The translations under genes were made by a program, and so were the position numbers. Positions 10,101-16,880 of a DNA stretch of 64,000 nucleotides are shown here, piece after piece. The stretch spans positions 62,001 through 126,000 of the forward strand of contig JBGRQA010000005.1 of NCBI GenBank assembly GCA_041725895.1, read 5' to 3'. The notes beneath the pieces were generated by a model. It was not told the DNA's origin. It made no database searches and was given only the letters and a program-made list of their open reading frames with translations. Source of the stretch: JBGRQA01 sp041725895. GTDB taxonomy: Bacteria; Bacteroidota; Bacteroidia; Bacteroidales; Marinifilaceae. The stretch's first letter is position 1. Every line of letters starts with the position of its first letter.

Positions 10101-10375
10101 GGTGAAGGATTGTTCTTGATCCGCAAAAAGTCAAAAACATCGGTCACCGAAAGAAAGGCCAAATCCTCCCGAATCGCCACCGGGACCTCTATACCCCCGA
10201 TTCGGTTCACATTCAGGAAAATTGATATTTCATCAAAATCAGGTTCTCCCTGTGCGCTACAAAATCCGGTAGAAAGCAGAAGCAGCATCCAAACCCCAGC
10301 AGCAATCCTCCCAATGTCCCGGGCATCCCCATGCCTGAAAACTGTAGATATGGATTGTAGCTTTTTACTAGTCAT
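7166..10375 (-). CDS. Usher-like outer-membrane protein with two C-terminal SPOR domains
   Basis: Predicted outer-membrane assembly and secretion pore of a chaperone-usher pilus. A signal peptide covers about residues 20-42 (cleavage near CSAQG). Residues 200-640 consist of alternating short strands typical of a large beta-barrel. Around 320-375 an usher-like plug segment is seen (GWLVELYVNNVLVD, then GFFTFEVPLVYG and FYGPWGEE). Residues 673-865 form Ig-like or carboxypeptidase-regulatory domains with a DLNSNGSRE calcium-type loop and a YFNFLGLMPGNY block. Two SPOR-like domains follow (about 895-966 and 991-1064: GLFSIQVATF and GIYAIQVGVF). SPOR domains bind septal peptidoglycan in known proteins. 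It is the last gene of a four-gene operon, 32 bases after the upstream DUF4402 gene. Fold assignment is by pattern reading; barrel strand number is not known. Confidence 0.75.
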   Translation of the reverse strand: MTSKKLQSISTVFRHGDARDIGRIAAGVWMLLLLSTGFCSAQGEPDFDEISIFLNVNRIGGIEVPVAIREDLAFLSVTDVFDFLRIKNNPSPGFETVEGFFIDEQAKYVIDQGNSHILYNGKEYQLSPKEMIRTEMGLYLKSSLYGEVFGLDCHFNFRSLSVTMKPSVQLPMIREKEQEEMRNNINRLKGEVKADTTILRSYPLFDLGMADWSVISTQQEEGQCNTKVNLGLGAMFAGGETNVGLNYASDQAFSLRQQHYLWRFVNNESRGVRQILGGKIFSQATSTITAPVVGMQVTNTPTTYRRSFGTYPLSDFTEPGWLVELYVNNVLVDFQKADASGFFTFEVPLVYGNSSITLRFYGPWGEERTSERNISIPLNFLPKNELEYTIRMGMVEDGSNSRFSRVNFNYGLGPRWTLGGGVEYLSSVSSSPVMPFLTLGMRLAPGLLFSGEYTHKVRSKGILTWQGPSSLLLELDYTRYAKGQMAISTNYLEERKVRLSMPLRNRYFSAFSRFTLSHVTLPGSRHTLAEMLFSGSLQGVNTNFTTNAISSLTMPLSVNSTLSLAFTLPGRILFRPRLRYSYDSNELLSLRCGVEKRLFGRGFLNFSCAQDFRTNSTSAEIGFRYDFSFARSAFSARRTNKRNTFVQSASGSLMYDSKTKYLGKSNRRSVGKGGITFMPFLDLNSNGSREKNEPKVSGLKLRVKGGRIVRDERDSTIHLIELEPYRNYRVELDPNCLDNIAWKIRKPILSIAVDPNKFKLVEVPVAVMGEVSGMVYQEKKGESEGQGRIIVKFYNENKKLVARTLSEEDGYFNFLGLMPGNYTACLDSAQLQKLQMFASPAVSPFTINSNTYGDVVDGLEFTLRSNRNQNQDLKEDVEEIKVDSIPMPAIADLGLFSIQVATFKKLDNALQTQERLRAGLNRPVVLVFDEGVYHVRMTGLDGKRQVEQCLSEIVEVGFQDAYPVRVAEFEQEVILANQQKSRKNLLISSRGIYAIQVGVFRNQGNALRTKAELGKVFEKPVVIVFEDGLYKVRLTGFKGYSRANEFLPKVLKEGYWDAFLLLVPRNLSF

Positions 10376-10407
10376 TGATGCCTTCCTGGCTGAGGTTTCT
10401 ACTGCGC

Positions 10408-10911
10408 TTATTCATTGATAAATGTAACCGAATAGGTCCCACTATAGCTCCCGGAAGGATTTGCCTGCGGGGTTCCAACTGTTAACGTGGCACCGATGGT
10501 TACCTGGGTTCGTGCGGGGGGAGTTGCAGTTGTGTTGAATGGAGTTCCAAGATCGGATTCACCAATCCGAAGCGTTATAGAACCTCCATTGCTACCGGTG
10601 AGCGTAGCATCGGCCCCATTCAATATGGAGATCAAAGTACCGGGGGCAGCCTCCACCTCAAAAATGGCCGGATAGAAAAGAAAGCCCATGTTGGCCGGGA
10701 TAATATCGCCGGTAACCGACCGCGAACCGTCATGAGACACAGTGACAGTTCCCCCGGCATTGCCCTGGAAAAATGCACCGAAACTCAAATTCCGGATCGT
10801 ATAAACGGAAAGCTGTACTTCCTGCCCTTTTGCAGAAAAGTGGCTGAACAGACATAGCAAGCCCCCACAAATCATCAGGACAAGCCTTCTCGTTATTAAG
10901 ACTATTTTCAT
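10408..10911 (-). CDS. DUF4402-type secreted protein, probable minor pilus subunit
   Basis: A 167-residue secreted protein with signal peptide (about 1-29, ending near SAKGQ). The C-terminus shows the DUF4402 pattern: GATLTVGT, then GSYSGTYSVTFIN, the final beta-strand also found in the product at 12018. It is thus a paralogue of that subunit but more diverged, with the pattern LSFGAFFQGNAGG near residue 45. Placement between chaperone and usher is where many chaperone-usher operons carry an adaptor or tip subunit, which is my inference for its role. 32 bases separate it from the usher. Confidence 0.75.
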   Translation of the reverse strand: MKIVLITRRLVLMICGGLLCLFSHFSAKGQEVQLSVYTIRNLSFGAFFQGNAGGTVTVSHDGSRSVTGDIIPANMGFLFYPAIFEVEAAPGTLISILNGADATLTGSNGGSITLRIGESDLGTPFNTTATPPARTQVTIGATLTVGTPQANPSGSYSGTYSVTFINE

Positions 10912-11015
10912 CTGCCTCTAATTTAACTTCAATTGCCAGGTGGAGTTCGCCATTCCATACTTCTATATGAGAAGCTTACCCATAGCTCCTTGCATCATAT
11001 TCTTTTTTCAGGATA

Positions 11016-11897
11016 TTAGTTCAACTGTAACTCTGCTTCAGCCAACTGGGCATATTCTGCATCCTTCTGTCCCTTGTAAATCAATTGCAGCTTACCTGAT
11101 CCATAATCCACCCCGGCAGACTGATCCAGGTTGATCCGAAATCTTCGTTTTGCAGTGGGAGTATAAACGGCAATGCCTTTCACCAGCCCCACCTGTCTAA
11201 CTTTCCCTGCAGGTGAAATATGCTTCACTGTAATATCTCCATACACCGACATATTTCCTGTTCGCTGCAAGGTGATCCCCAGGTTCGGAGTGGAATCCGC
11301 CCCTCCTTCCAGTGCCAAATCTACCATACTTACACTGGCTGTAGATTCGCCCCTGCGAATAATCACAGGAATGGTAATCCCAAAAACCGGAACCAATTTC
11401 ACTGACAATGTTGAAGAAGCGCTTCCAGCCTCCTTCTCTCCAAGCGGTTTTTCTTTGGGCACAGCCCTAAAGTACATGTGGGAGCGGTACTCTCCGGCTT
11501 GCAATTGATTGGTCCTGCTTAGCTGCAATTTTACAACCTGGGCTTCTTTGGGTCCAAGAGTTACCCGACGTGGGAAAAAACGGAGATACTTACTGGCAAA
11601 ATTCTGTCCCGGATCCGGCTGAGTAATTTCCTCAAAACCTCCATTTTCCGTCATTCTAATCTCCTTAAAGGAAATTTGATAGGTGGCTGAATCCTTCCCG
11701 GTATTGGCCAGGTTAAGCTCCTGAATTCGTTTGTTCCCGTCAAAAACAACTCTTCGTGGAGTAATTAGCAAATTACCCTGGGCCAGGGATTGTCCCGGGT
11801 AAAAAAGTGTTATCAGGATCAATACGGGAATTAGGAAGAGGGCCTGCCTCTTTCCTGAAAAAAAAGAATCTGTCTGTATTCTATTTCGGTTTTGCAT
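11016..11897 (-). CDS. PapD-like periplasmic pilus chaperone
   Basis: 293 residues with a signal peptide (about 15-40, ending LAQG). The body begins NLLITPRRVVFDG, matching the first strand of PapD-like chaperones, where the conserved Arg anchors the C-terminus of the subunit; R48 or R49 is the likely equivalent. The G1-strand block is KEAQVVKLQLSRT (about 117-129), followed by EYRSHMYFRAVP, as in family members. A second Ig-like domain follows (about 155-290). The protein would cap subunit strands in the periplasm and deliver them to the usher at 7166. It is longer than E. coli PapD (about 240 residues). Gaps of 104 bases to the next gene and 120 bases to the first subunit. Confidence 0.82.
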   Translation of the reverse strand: MQNRNRIQTDSFFSGKRQALFLIPVLILITLFYPGQSLAQGNLLITPRRVVFDGNKRIQELNLANTGKDSATYQISFKEIRMTENGGFEEITQPDPGQNFASKYLRFFPRRVTLGPKEAQVVKLQLSRTNQLQAGEYRSHMYFRAVPKEKPLGEKEAGSASSTLSVKLVPVFGITIPVIIRRGESTASVSMVDLALEGGADSTPNLGITLQRTGNMSVYGDITVKHISPAGKVRQVGLVKGIAVYTPTAKRRFRINLDQSAGVDYGSGKLQLIYKGQKDAEYAQLAEAELQLN

Positions 11898-11966
11898 AGG
11901 GTTAATAGGGCTTAGGGTATGAAATCACTTTTCTTCCGGAAGGTGGAAAAAATTGTGAAACAGTTG

Positions 11967-11995
11967 AAAAAAAGAAGCGCTGCAGATTGCAGCGC
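11967..11995 (-). terminator. Intrinsic terminator inside the pilus operon
   Basis: Read on the minus strand, GCGCTGCA pairs with TGCAGCGC around a three-base loop (11977-11995), followed by TTC and seven T residues (11967-11973). It begins 22 bases after the first subunit's stop. As a leaky terminator it would give more subunit mRNA than chaperone and usher mRNA, as in many pilus operons. Confidence 0.8.
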
Positions 11996-12017
11996 CTTTT
12001 CCTGAGAATGAATCCTT

Positions 12018-12527
12018 CTAGTTGTAATTCACAGTAACATTAAAATCGGTTCCCGAGGTATAAGCACCGGATTCCTGGGCTGCTGAAACATTCAAAGTTG
12101 CTCCTACAGTAAGGGTCTGAGCTCCCGAAGACAAGGTTCCGGTAACAGAAGGATTACTGGTAAATGCATTCACCTCCATGGTACTGGCCGAAGTAGCATG
12201 GGTTATGGTACAAGTAGAAGGCAGGGTAATTGCATAGGTGTAGTTTCCCTCTCCGGCAACATTAAAAGAAGCTGCAGTAACAGTCCCTGGGGTAGCAGGA
12301 AGGGTTACCCCGTTTGCTTCTGTACGAGACCCATCAGGTGCCATCACAACAGTTCCGGCAGTAGTGGACTGCACAGCTACATTACCAAAGTTCAAATCCA
12401 CTGTTTTGGTAATGGAAATAGGGGTTACAATGGTGGCAGAAGCACTGGCCGAAGCTGTTTCCTGGGCAAAGGATGCAGTGGCGAATCCTAAAACTAAAAT
12501 TGCGAACGTAAAAAATCTTTTCATCAT
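12018..12527 (-). CDS. DUF4402-type secreted protein, probable major pilus subunit
   Basis: 169 residues starting MMKRFFTFAILVLGF with signal peptide cleavage near SFAQE. The mature chain is rich in Thr, Ser, Ala and Val and low in charge, as in fimbrial subunits. DUF4402 features: ISITKTVDLNFGNVAV near residue 38, VVMAPDGSR near 60, and a C-terminal pair GATLNVSA and FNVTVNYN. It is the first gene of the operon, carries its own terminator, and lies downstream of the 21-bp boxes, all consistent with a highly expressed main subunit. No cysteine pair is seen in the mature part except one Cys (STCTI). Confidence 0.8.
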   Translation of the reverse strand: MMKRFFTFAILVLGFATASFAQETASASASATIVTPISITKTVDLNFGNVAVQSTTAGTVVMAPDGSRTEANGVTLPATPGTVTAASFNVAGEGNYTYAITLPSTCTITHATSASTMEVNAFTSNPSVTGTLSSGAQTLTVGATLNVSAAQESGAYTSGTDFNVTVNYN

Positions 12528-12573
12528 ATTAATTTTATGGGTTTAAAAATTTTGGATAAAGACTGGCAAGCGA

Positions 12574-12602
12574 CAAATTATGATTGCAAGCTATCCATCA
12601 AA
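12574..12602 (-). promoter_or_regulatory. Candidate promoter of the pilus-like operon
   Basis: On the minus strand TTTG (12602-12599) is followed after 18 bases by TAATTTG (12580-12574). This is one base shorter than the Bacteroidota -7 consensus TAnnTTTG, so the match is imperfect. Position fits: 47 bases before the first subunit's ATG and directly downstream of the three phased boxes. Confidence 0.4.
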
Positions 12603-12617
12603 AGCCCTTTTACGGTG

Positions 12618-12668
12618 TCTAACGGTTGTTTGTTTCGGATTAACGGTCTGTTTTCTTGGATTAACGGT
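12618..12668 (-). promoter_or_regulatory. Three direct boxes at 21-bp spacing, LytTR-like operator
   Basis: On the minus strand ACCGTTAAT occurs at 12668-12660 and 12647-12639, and ACCGTTAGA at 12626-12618. Start-to-start spacing is exactly 21 bp twice. The first two fit the published LytTR-domain pattern [TA][AC][CA]GTTN[AG][TG] at every position, the third at eight of nine. LytTR regulators bind direct repeats with this spacing. The array ends about 16 bases upstream of the candidate -33 element. No LytTR gene is in this window. Confidence 0.6.
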
Positions 12669-12892
12669 TTTGAACAAATCAAATTTTCCAAACAAAATTC
12701 ATCCTGTCAATCGTTTACCTTCCCCCAAAAAAATTCATTTTTTTTTCGAAAAACTTTAATTCTTTTCCCTATTCCGGCCCTCTATTCCATTCATTGGTTT
12801 CAATTCTTCACTATTTGCCGAATGCAAAAAAAATCCTCCCACCAAAGTATTTCCAAAGCTCCGGCAGGAGGATAACCAACAGATTAATCAAC

Positions 12893-13945
12893 CTAAGCAA
12901 TAGTAACCTCTTGACTCAGGTACACATCCTGGATGGCGTGAAGCAGCTTCACCCCTTCCTTCATCGGACGCTGGAAGGCTTTCCGGCCGGAAATAAGGCC
13001 CGAGCCTCCGGCCCGCTTGTTAATAATGGCAGTTTCCACAGCCTGTTCAAAATCATTTTCACCCGAGGCACCCCCCGAATTGATCAGACCAATGCGCCCC
13101 ATGTAGCAACCGGCCACCTGGTAACGGGCCAGATCAATGGGATGGGCACTGGTCAACTCATCGTATACTTTGTTATGGGTTTTACCAAAATTCAATACTT
13201 TGAAGCCATTGTTGCAGGTAGGGAGTTTCTGCTTAATGATATCTGCCTCCAGCGTTACTCCCAGGTGGTTGGCCTGACTGGTCAAATCGGAGGAGGCATG
13301 GTAATCGGTTCCATCCACTTTAAAGGAGGGGTTGCGCAAATAGCACCACAACACCGTAAACATGCCCAGCTCATGTGCTCGCTGAAAAGCAGCCCTCACC
13401 TCCTCAATCTGTCGGGAGGACTCTTTTGAACCAAAGTAGATGGTAGCCCCTACCCCGGCTGCTCCCATGTTCCAGGCCTGTTCCACGCTGGAAAACATCC
13501 GCTGATCGAATTTGTTGGGATAGGTAAGCAATTCGTTGTGGTTCAGTTTCACAAAAAACGGAATTTTATGGGCATATTTTCTGGATACTATGCCAAGCAC
13601 GCCCAAAGTGGAAGTAACGGCATTGCATCCCCCTTCAATGGCCAATTGCACAATGTTTTCGGGATCGAAGTAGAGAGGATTGGGCGCAAAGGATGCCCCG
13701 GCCGAATGCTCTATTCCCTGGTCTACGGGCAGAATGGAAAGGTAACCGGTTCCCCCCAAACGGCCGTTCTGGTACAGGCGGGAAAGATTTCCAATCACCC
13801 GGTTGTTCCGATCGGAATTGGCAAAAATCCGATCCACAAAGTCGGGCCCGGGAAGATGCAGCATTTCCCGGGGGATGGTTTTGCATTCGTGTCCAAGCAA
13901 TTCTTCCAGCTGGGGATGCACTAGATTGGCAATTCTATCACTCAT
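12893..13945 (-). CDS. fbaB: Class I fructose-bisphosphate aldolase (FbaB/DhnA type)
   Basis: Cleaves fructose-1,6-bisphosphate to DHAP and glyceraldehyde-3-phosphate through a Schiff base. The 350-residue length equals that of E. coli FbaB. Conserved blocks: LPVDQGIEHS near residue 72, FFVKLNHNE near 133 and LEADIIKQKLP near 230, where a lysine of the IIKQK segment is the likely Schiff-base residue, and the phosphate loop NSGGASGENDF near 285. A strong Shine-Dalgarno sits before the ATG at 13945. It is a single gene, 365 bases from the pilus operon start, transcribed in the same direction. Confidence 0.93.
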   Translation of the reverse strand: MSDRIANLVHPQLEELLGHECKTIPREMLHLPGPDFVDRIFANSDRNNRVIGNLSRLYQNGRLGGTGYLSILPVDQGIEHSAGASFAPNPLYFDPENIVQLAIEGGCNAVTSTLGVLGIVSRKYAHKIPFFVKLNHNELLTYPNKFDQRMFSSVEQAWNMGAAGVGATIYFGSKESSRQIEEVRAAFQRAHELGMFTVLWCYLRNPSFKVDGTDYHASSDLTSQANHLGVTLEADIIKQKLPTCNNGFKVLNFGKTHNKVYDELTSAHPIDLARYQVAGCYMGRIGLINSGGASGENDFEQAVETAIINKRAGGSGLISGRKAFQRPMKEGVKLLHAIQDVYLSQEVTIA

Positions 13946-13950
13946 TTTAA

Positions 13951-13957
13951 CCTCCTT
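13951..13957 (-). promoter_or_regulatory. Strong Shine-Dalgarno of fbaB
   Basis: AAGGAGG on the minus strand lies 5 bases before the ATG. Most other genes in this window lack such a site, as expected for Bacteroidota, so this one stands out and fixes the start codon. Confidence 0.75.
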
Positions 13958-14193
13958 ATTTTAATGTTACACATCTGATTTTCACATCAAATAAGTTACG
14001 TTAAATAAGGAAAAGGACAATGGATCAGGTGCAATTTCTTCCCCAAAATCTTTTAATAAAAAAATGCGCTCCAATTATTTCGATTGCAACAATACCCGAT
14101 GAATCCCTTCCGGGAAAGAATCGTGAGCGGTGAGATAAGTAGGATTCAATTTGGTTGACAGATGGAATAGAGTCCGGACAATGCCGAAAATAC

Positions 14194-14236
14194 TGAACCA
14201 CAGGGAACACGGAGAAAAAGCAGGAAACACTGAGGC
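14194..14236. repeat. ACCACAGGGAACACGG-type dispersed repeat
   Basis: The stretch GAACCACAGGGAACACGG followed by AGAAAAAGCA and AACACTGAGG resembles degenerate ACCACAGAG/ACACGGAG-type repeats that I remember from intergenic DNA of many bacterial genomes. Only one copy is seen here, next to the SRP RNA 3' end. Identification is from memory of the pattern and not tested. Confidence 0.4.
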
Positions 14237-14245
14237 AAAAAAAGA

Positions 14246-14343
14246 GGGTAAGCGACCTATATCGCACCGCTACAACCACATACCCTTGCTGCCTTCCGAC
14301 CCTGGGGGAATTCTGTGGGAGCTGGTCGTATAGGACTTACCCC
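14246..14343 (-). ncRNA. ffs: Small signal recognition particle RNA (4.5S-like)
   Basis: Read on the minus strand, the core contains CCAGGGTCGGAAGGCAGCAA, the conserved Ffh-binding domain with its GGAAGGCAGC-type loop. The ends pair: GGGTAAG (14342-14336) with CTTACCC (14252-14246), and CCTATA with TATAGG one step inward. This gives about 98 nt, the small bacterial form without the Alu domain. A T-rich stretch (CTCTTTTTTTGCC) follows the 3' end and probably terminates transcription. It works with Ffh to target membrane proteins. Exact ends are uncertain by a few bases. Confidence 0.9.
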
Positions 14344-14722
14344 ACATCAAAAGTAGAAAATAATTATGGAGCACCAAAAAATCGGGATGGAATTCGTGGT
14401 GAAAACCGAAAATGTCTGGGGCGGGAGCTGCTCCCCTTTCCCCTTCCCGAATCCTTTATCCTCCTGGTCTGCCCTTACTTCTCCCCCAAAATGCAACAGC
14501 ATTCACCTTTTCGCGTTTCCCGAAAAAAAATCTAATTTCTCTTCTTTCTTTATTGCGACTTAGCTTTTCAATATTCCCTCTCCCTACAATCATGTAAACC
14601 CGAACTACTCAAAACCATATCCTTCTCCCTCTTGACGTTTCCATAATATTTTTATAATTTGAATAGTAATTCATTACAACGGCAACAACTACCTGTTTTC
14701 CCCAATAGAAAAAACAACACAG
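14344..14722. other. Intergenic region, ffs promoter side, no gene seen
   Basis: This 379-base stretch must hold the promoter of the SRP RNA (leftward) and of the membrane protein gene (rightward). I could not place a consensus element with confidence. It is pyrimidine-rich around 14430-14600 on the plus strand. Confidence 0.4.
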
Positions 14723-15733
14723 ATGGAACAAATTCCCCATTTACTCGAGGTGGAAACCCCAAAACCGGACCAATCAAAAGCTATTTCCACCCAGGAAGCA
14801 AAAGAACAGAAGGTTCAGGATGCAAAAAAAGCAAGGGAAAAAAGTCTGGAGAACCCCCGAAGGGAACAATTCAGGGTTTCAATTGTTTCCGGCTGGATTT
14901 TTAAACCGCGCAACAACACGGGCCGCTATTCCTTCTTTGTACTTTTGGCAAGCCTTGTTCTGGTGAATGGGATTCTACTGCTCAATCCGAACTTTTACAA
15001 TAGCATTACCCTGGAAGACGGTTTGATCGAATACCTGGGCTTCGCTTTCCTGCTCCTTACAGCCATCTTTCTCCTGGTTTCGGGCACCAAATCCGTATCA
15101 AAACCCGAAAGCCTTGTCCTTTGCGCCATGGGACTGCTCTTTTTCTTTATGGCCGGTGAGGAAATCAGCTGGGGACAGCGCTGGTTTCAAATCGAAACCC
15201 CAACCTTGCTTTTGGAAATCAATCACCAAAAAGAGCTGAACCTGCACAACATCAACAAGCAGTACTTCATCTGGCTGGTAGAGGCAGGCACCCTGATCTT
15301 TACAGTTGCTGGTGCGGCTTTCTGCATTGCGGGGATAACAAGACTTTGGCACATTCCCCTCCCCAACGAATGGATTATCTCCTGTTTCGCCCTGTCGGCG
15401 TTCTACTACCAATACCCCCAGGGGGAATTCCATTTCCGCCTGCTGCATTTCAATGCAATTCCGGTTGTAGCCCTACTCACCTATTCCATCGTAAAGAAAC
15501 AGAGAACAATGTTTGGGGTGAGTTTGAGTAACCTTTTGGTCCTTGCGCTGTTGGTATTCCTCCATTTGAGCTATCATGAGAATTTCCCGGCCAATGGCAA
15601 CGGAGCCTACGAAATAAGTGAAACCCTGTTTGCTCTTAGCTGCATGGCCTATGCCCTGTACATTCAATCAAGAATCCCGGAAAACAACTTGGAAAAAGAT
15701 CAGGCAAAATTCAAAGCGCACACATCCTCGTGA
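14723..15733 (+). CDS. Multi-pass membrane protein with AGEEISWGQR motif, unknown function
   Basis: 336 residues. The first 60 are hydrophilic and charged (many K, E, Q), then a basic segment leads into six to eight hydrophobic helices starting at about residue 72. Near residue 142 the motif AGEEISWGQRWF is followed about 15 residues later by NHQKELNLHNINKQ. This pair of motifs is shared by a group of uncharacterised membrane proteins I remember from many phyla; no function is established to my knowledge. A later block YQYPQGEFHFRLLHF carries several histidines. The ATG at 14723 is the first in frame. It is a single gene. Confidence 0.75.
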   Translation: MEQIPHLLEVETPKPDQSKAISTQEAKEQKVQDAKKAREKSLENPRREQFRVSIVSGWIFKPRNNTGRYSFFVLLASLVLVNGILLLNPNFYNSITLEDGLIEYLGFAFLLLTAIFLLVSGTKSVSKPESLVLCAMGLLFFFMAGEEISWGQRWFQIETPTLLLEINHQKELNLHNINKQYFIWLVEAGTLIFTVAGAAFCIAGITRLWHIPLPNEWIISCFALSAFYYQYPQGEFHFRLLHFNAIPVVALLTYSIVKKQRTMFGVSLSNLLVLALLVFLHLSYHENFPANGNGAYEISETLFALSCMAYALYIQSRIPENNLEKDQAKFKAHTSS

Positions 15734-16051
15734 AGAAAAACCAACACCAATCGGATCTCCTGTGCAATTGCTCATTGTAAGTTCCCAAAATCGTACAAAG
15801 GTAATTTTGAGAGATACATCAGCAGAGATCTGCCCAATCTGTTGTGAAACATTGAATTGTTTGAACCTGTCAACATCCGGAAACCCTTCCTTCTCCCGTA
15901 ACTAAAGGGACCTGGAAAAAAAATGCGATTACAGATTTTTTTCTTTATAAACTATTGACAATCAAAAGAAGTAGCCGTAAATTTATTTTACGTTTTTCAT
16001 CAATCCTATTTATTAACTTATGGCATAAGCCATACTAAAACTAACAAACAA
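15734..16051. other. Intergenic region with promoter for the next gene
   Basis: This 318-base stretch has no gene. Its right end carries the candidate promoter at 15955-15985, an inverted repeat CGTAAA/TTTACG around 15976-15993, and a small hairpin ATGGC/GCCAT near 16020-16033 in the predicted leader. Confidence 0.5.
15955..15985 (+). promoter_or_regulatory. Bacteroidota-type promoter
   Basis: TTG (15955-15957), exactly 20 bases, then TAAATTTA (15978-15985), one mismatch to TAnnTTTG. It would start transcription near 15992 and give a 60-base leader for the gene at 16052. Confidence 0.5.
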
Positions 16052-16801
16052 ATGAGTAATAATGAGGATTTTTTAACTGCCAAACAGCAATTCATGCTGA
16101 TCCCTGAAGACAAGATTTTAACGGCCCACATGCCTGTTGACATCTTCAACCAGGAGGCAGATAATTTGGAACACTGGTGCCGCGACGACCGCGACGCTTT
16201 ACTTCTAAATGGTTTGAACGAAGAACTTTTAAACTCTCTCCCCCTTCGGGTGAATGCCAGCCGTGAGGCCCAGGGACGTTGGACCAAGGAACGCCGGTTA
16301 AAGAACGACAACCAGCACCTTTGGAAAAAAAAGGCCCCCATTTCTTACGCAATGCGCGACGGTTTGATTCGTAGCTTCCGGTTTGCTTTCCGTAATCATC
16401 CGGAACTGTTGGCCACCGTTAATGATATTGCCGAAGGCGACGGACATGCCGACATGATTCAGGACCTGGTGAGCCTTTCCCTGCTGGGTAAAGATCACAT
16501 CCCCCTGTTGGAAGCCATCAACTTTAACCTGGACCTATTGAACCAGTCCGATACCATGGCAACTGATATGGGCGATCTGCTGGCCGAAATCAACGGTGAC
16601 CGCATGAAAACCAACGAAACCAAAATTATTCGTGACCGTGCCTTCACCTACCTGAAAGAAGCGGTGGATGAAATCCGGGACCACGGAAAATACATATTCT
16701 GGAACAATGAGGAGCGTTTGCAGGGCTACTACAGCAACTACAGTCGCAAAAAATCGGAAAGATACCGTGCCGCCAAAAAGGAGGAACAAGCTGAATTTTA
16801 G
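16052..16801 (+). CDS. Helical cytoplasmic protein, unknown function
   Basis: 249 residues starting MSNNEDFLTAKQQ, without signal peptide or membrane segment, and probably all-alpha. The middle has RDGLIRSFRFAFRNHPELLATVNDIAEGDGHAD-like content (about 105-137), then a C-terminal part RDRAFTYLKEAVDEIRD followed by KYIFWNNEERLQGYY and a basic, coil-like end. I do not recognise a named family. It is a single gene with its own promoter and terminator, immediately upstream of the CGTACGG tandem array at 16881, which makes it a candidate partner of that array. Confidence 0.75.
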   Translation: MSNNEDFLTAKQQFMLIPEDKILTAHMPVDIFNQEADNLEHWCRDDRDALLLNGLNEELLNSLPLRVNASREAQGRWTKERRLKNDNQHLWKKKAPISYAMRDGLIRSFRFAFRNHPELLATVNDIAEGDGHADMIQDLVSLSLLGKDHIPLLEAINFNLDLLNQSDTMATDMGDLLAEINGDRMKTNETKIIRDRAFTYLKEAVDEIRDHGKYIFWNNEERLQGYYSNYSRKKSERYRAAKKEEQAEF

Positions 16802-16821
16802 GCGCACCAATCCTTTGGAAG

Positions 16822-16847
16822 AACCCCCGGCTTAAAACGGGGGTTTT
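16822..16847 (+). terminator. Intrinsic terminator
   Basis: AACCCCCG (16822-16829) pairs with CGGGGGTT (16838-16845) around an 8-base loop, followed by TTTT. It starts 20 bases after the stop of the gene at 16052 and separates it from the repeat array. Confidence 0.85.
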
Positions 16848-16880
16848 CTGTACAATAGCTCCTGGTGAATCACTCCCGGG

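Noticed and set aside
12537..12875. 112-codon plus-strand frame in the pilus operon upstream region
   Set aside because: It runs through the phased boxes and candidate promoter and gives a Phe/Ser-rich translation without family features.
14025..14279. 84-codon minus-strand frame next to the SRP RNA
   Set aside because: It translates the dispersed ACCACAGGG-type repeat and runs into the SRP RNA; no family features.
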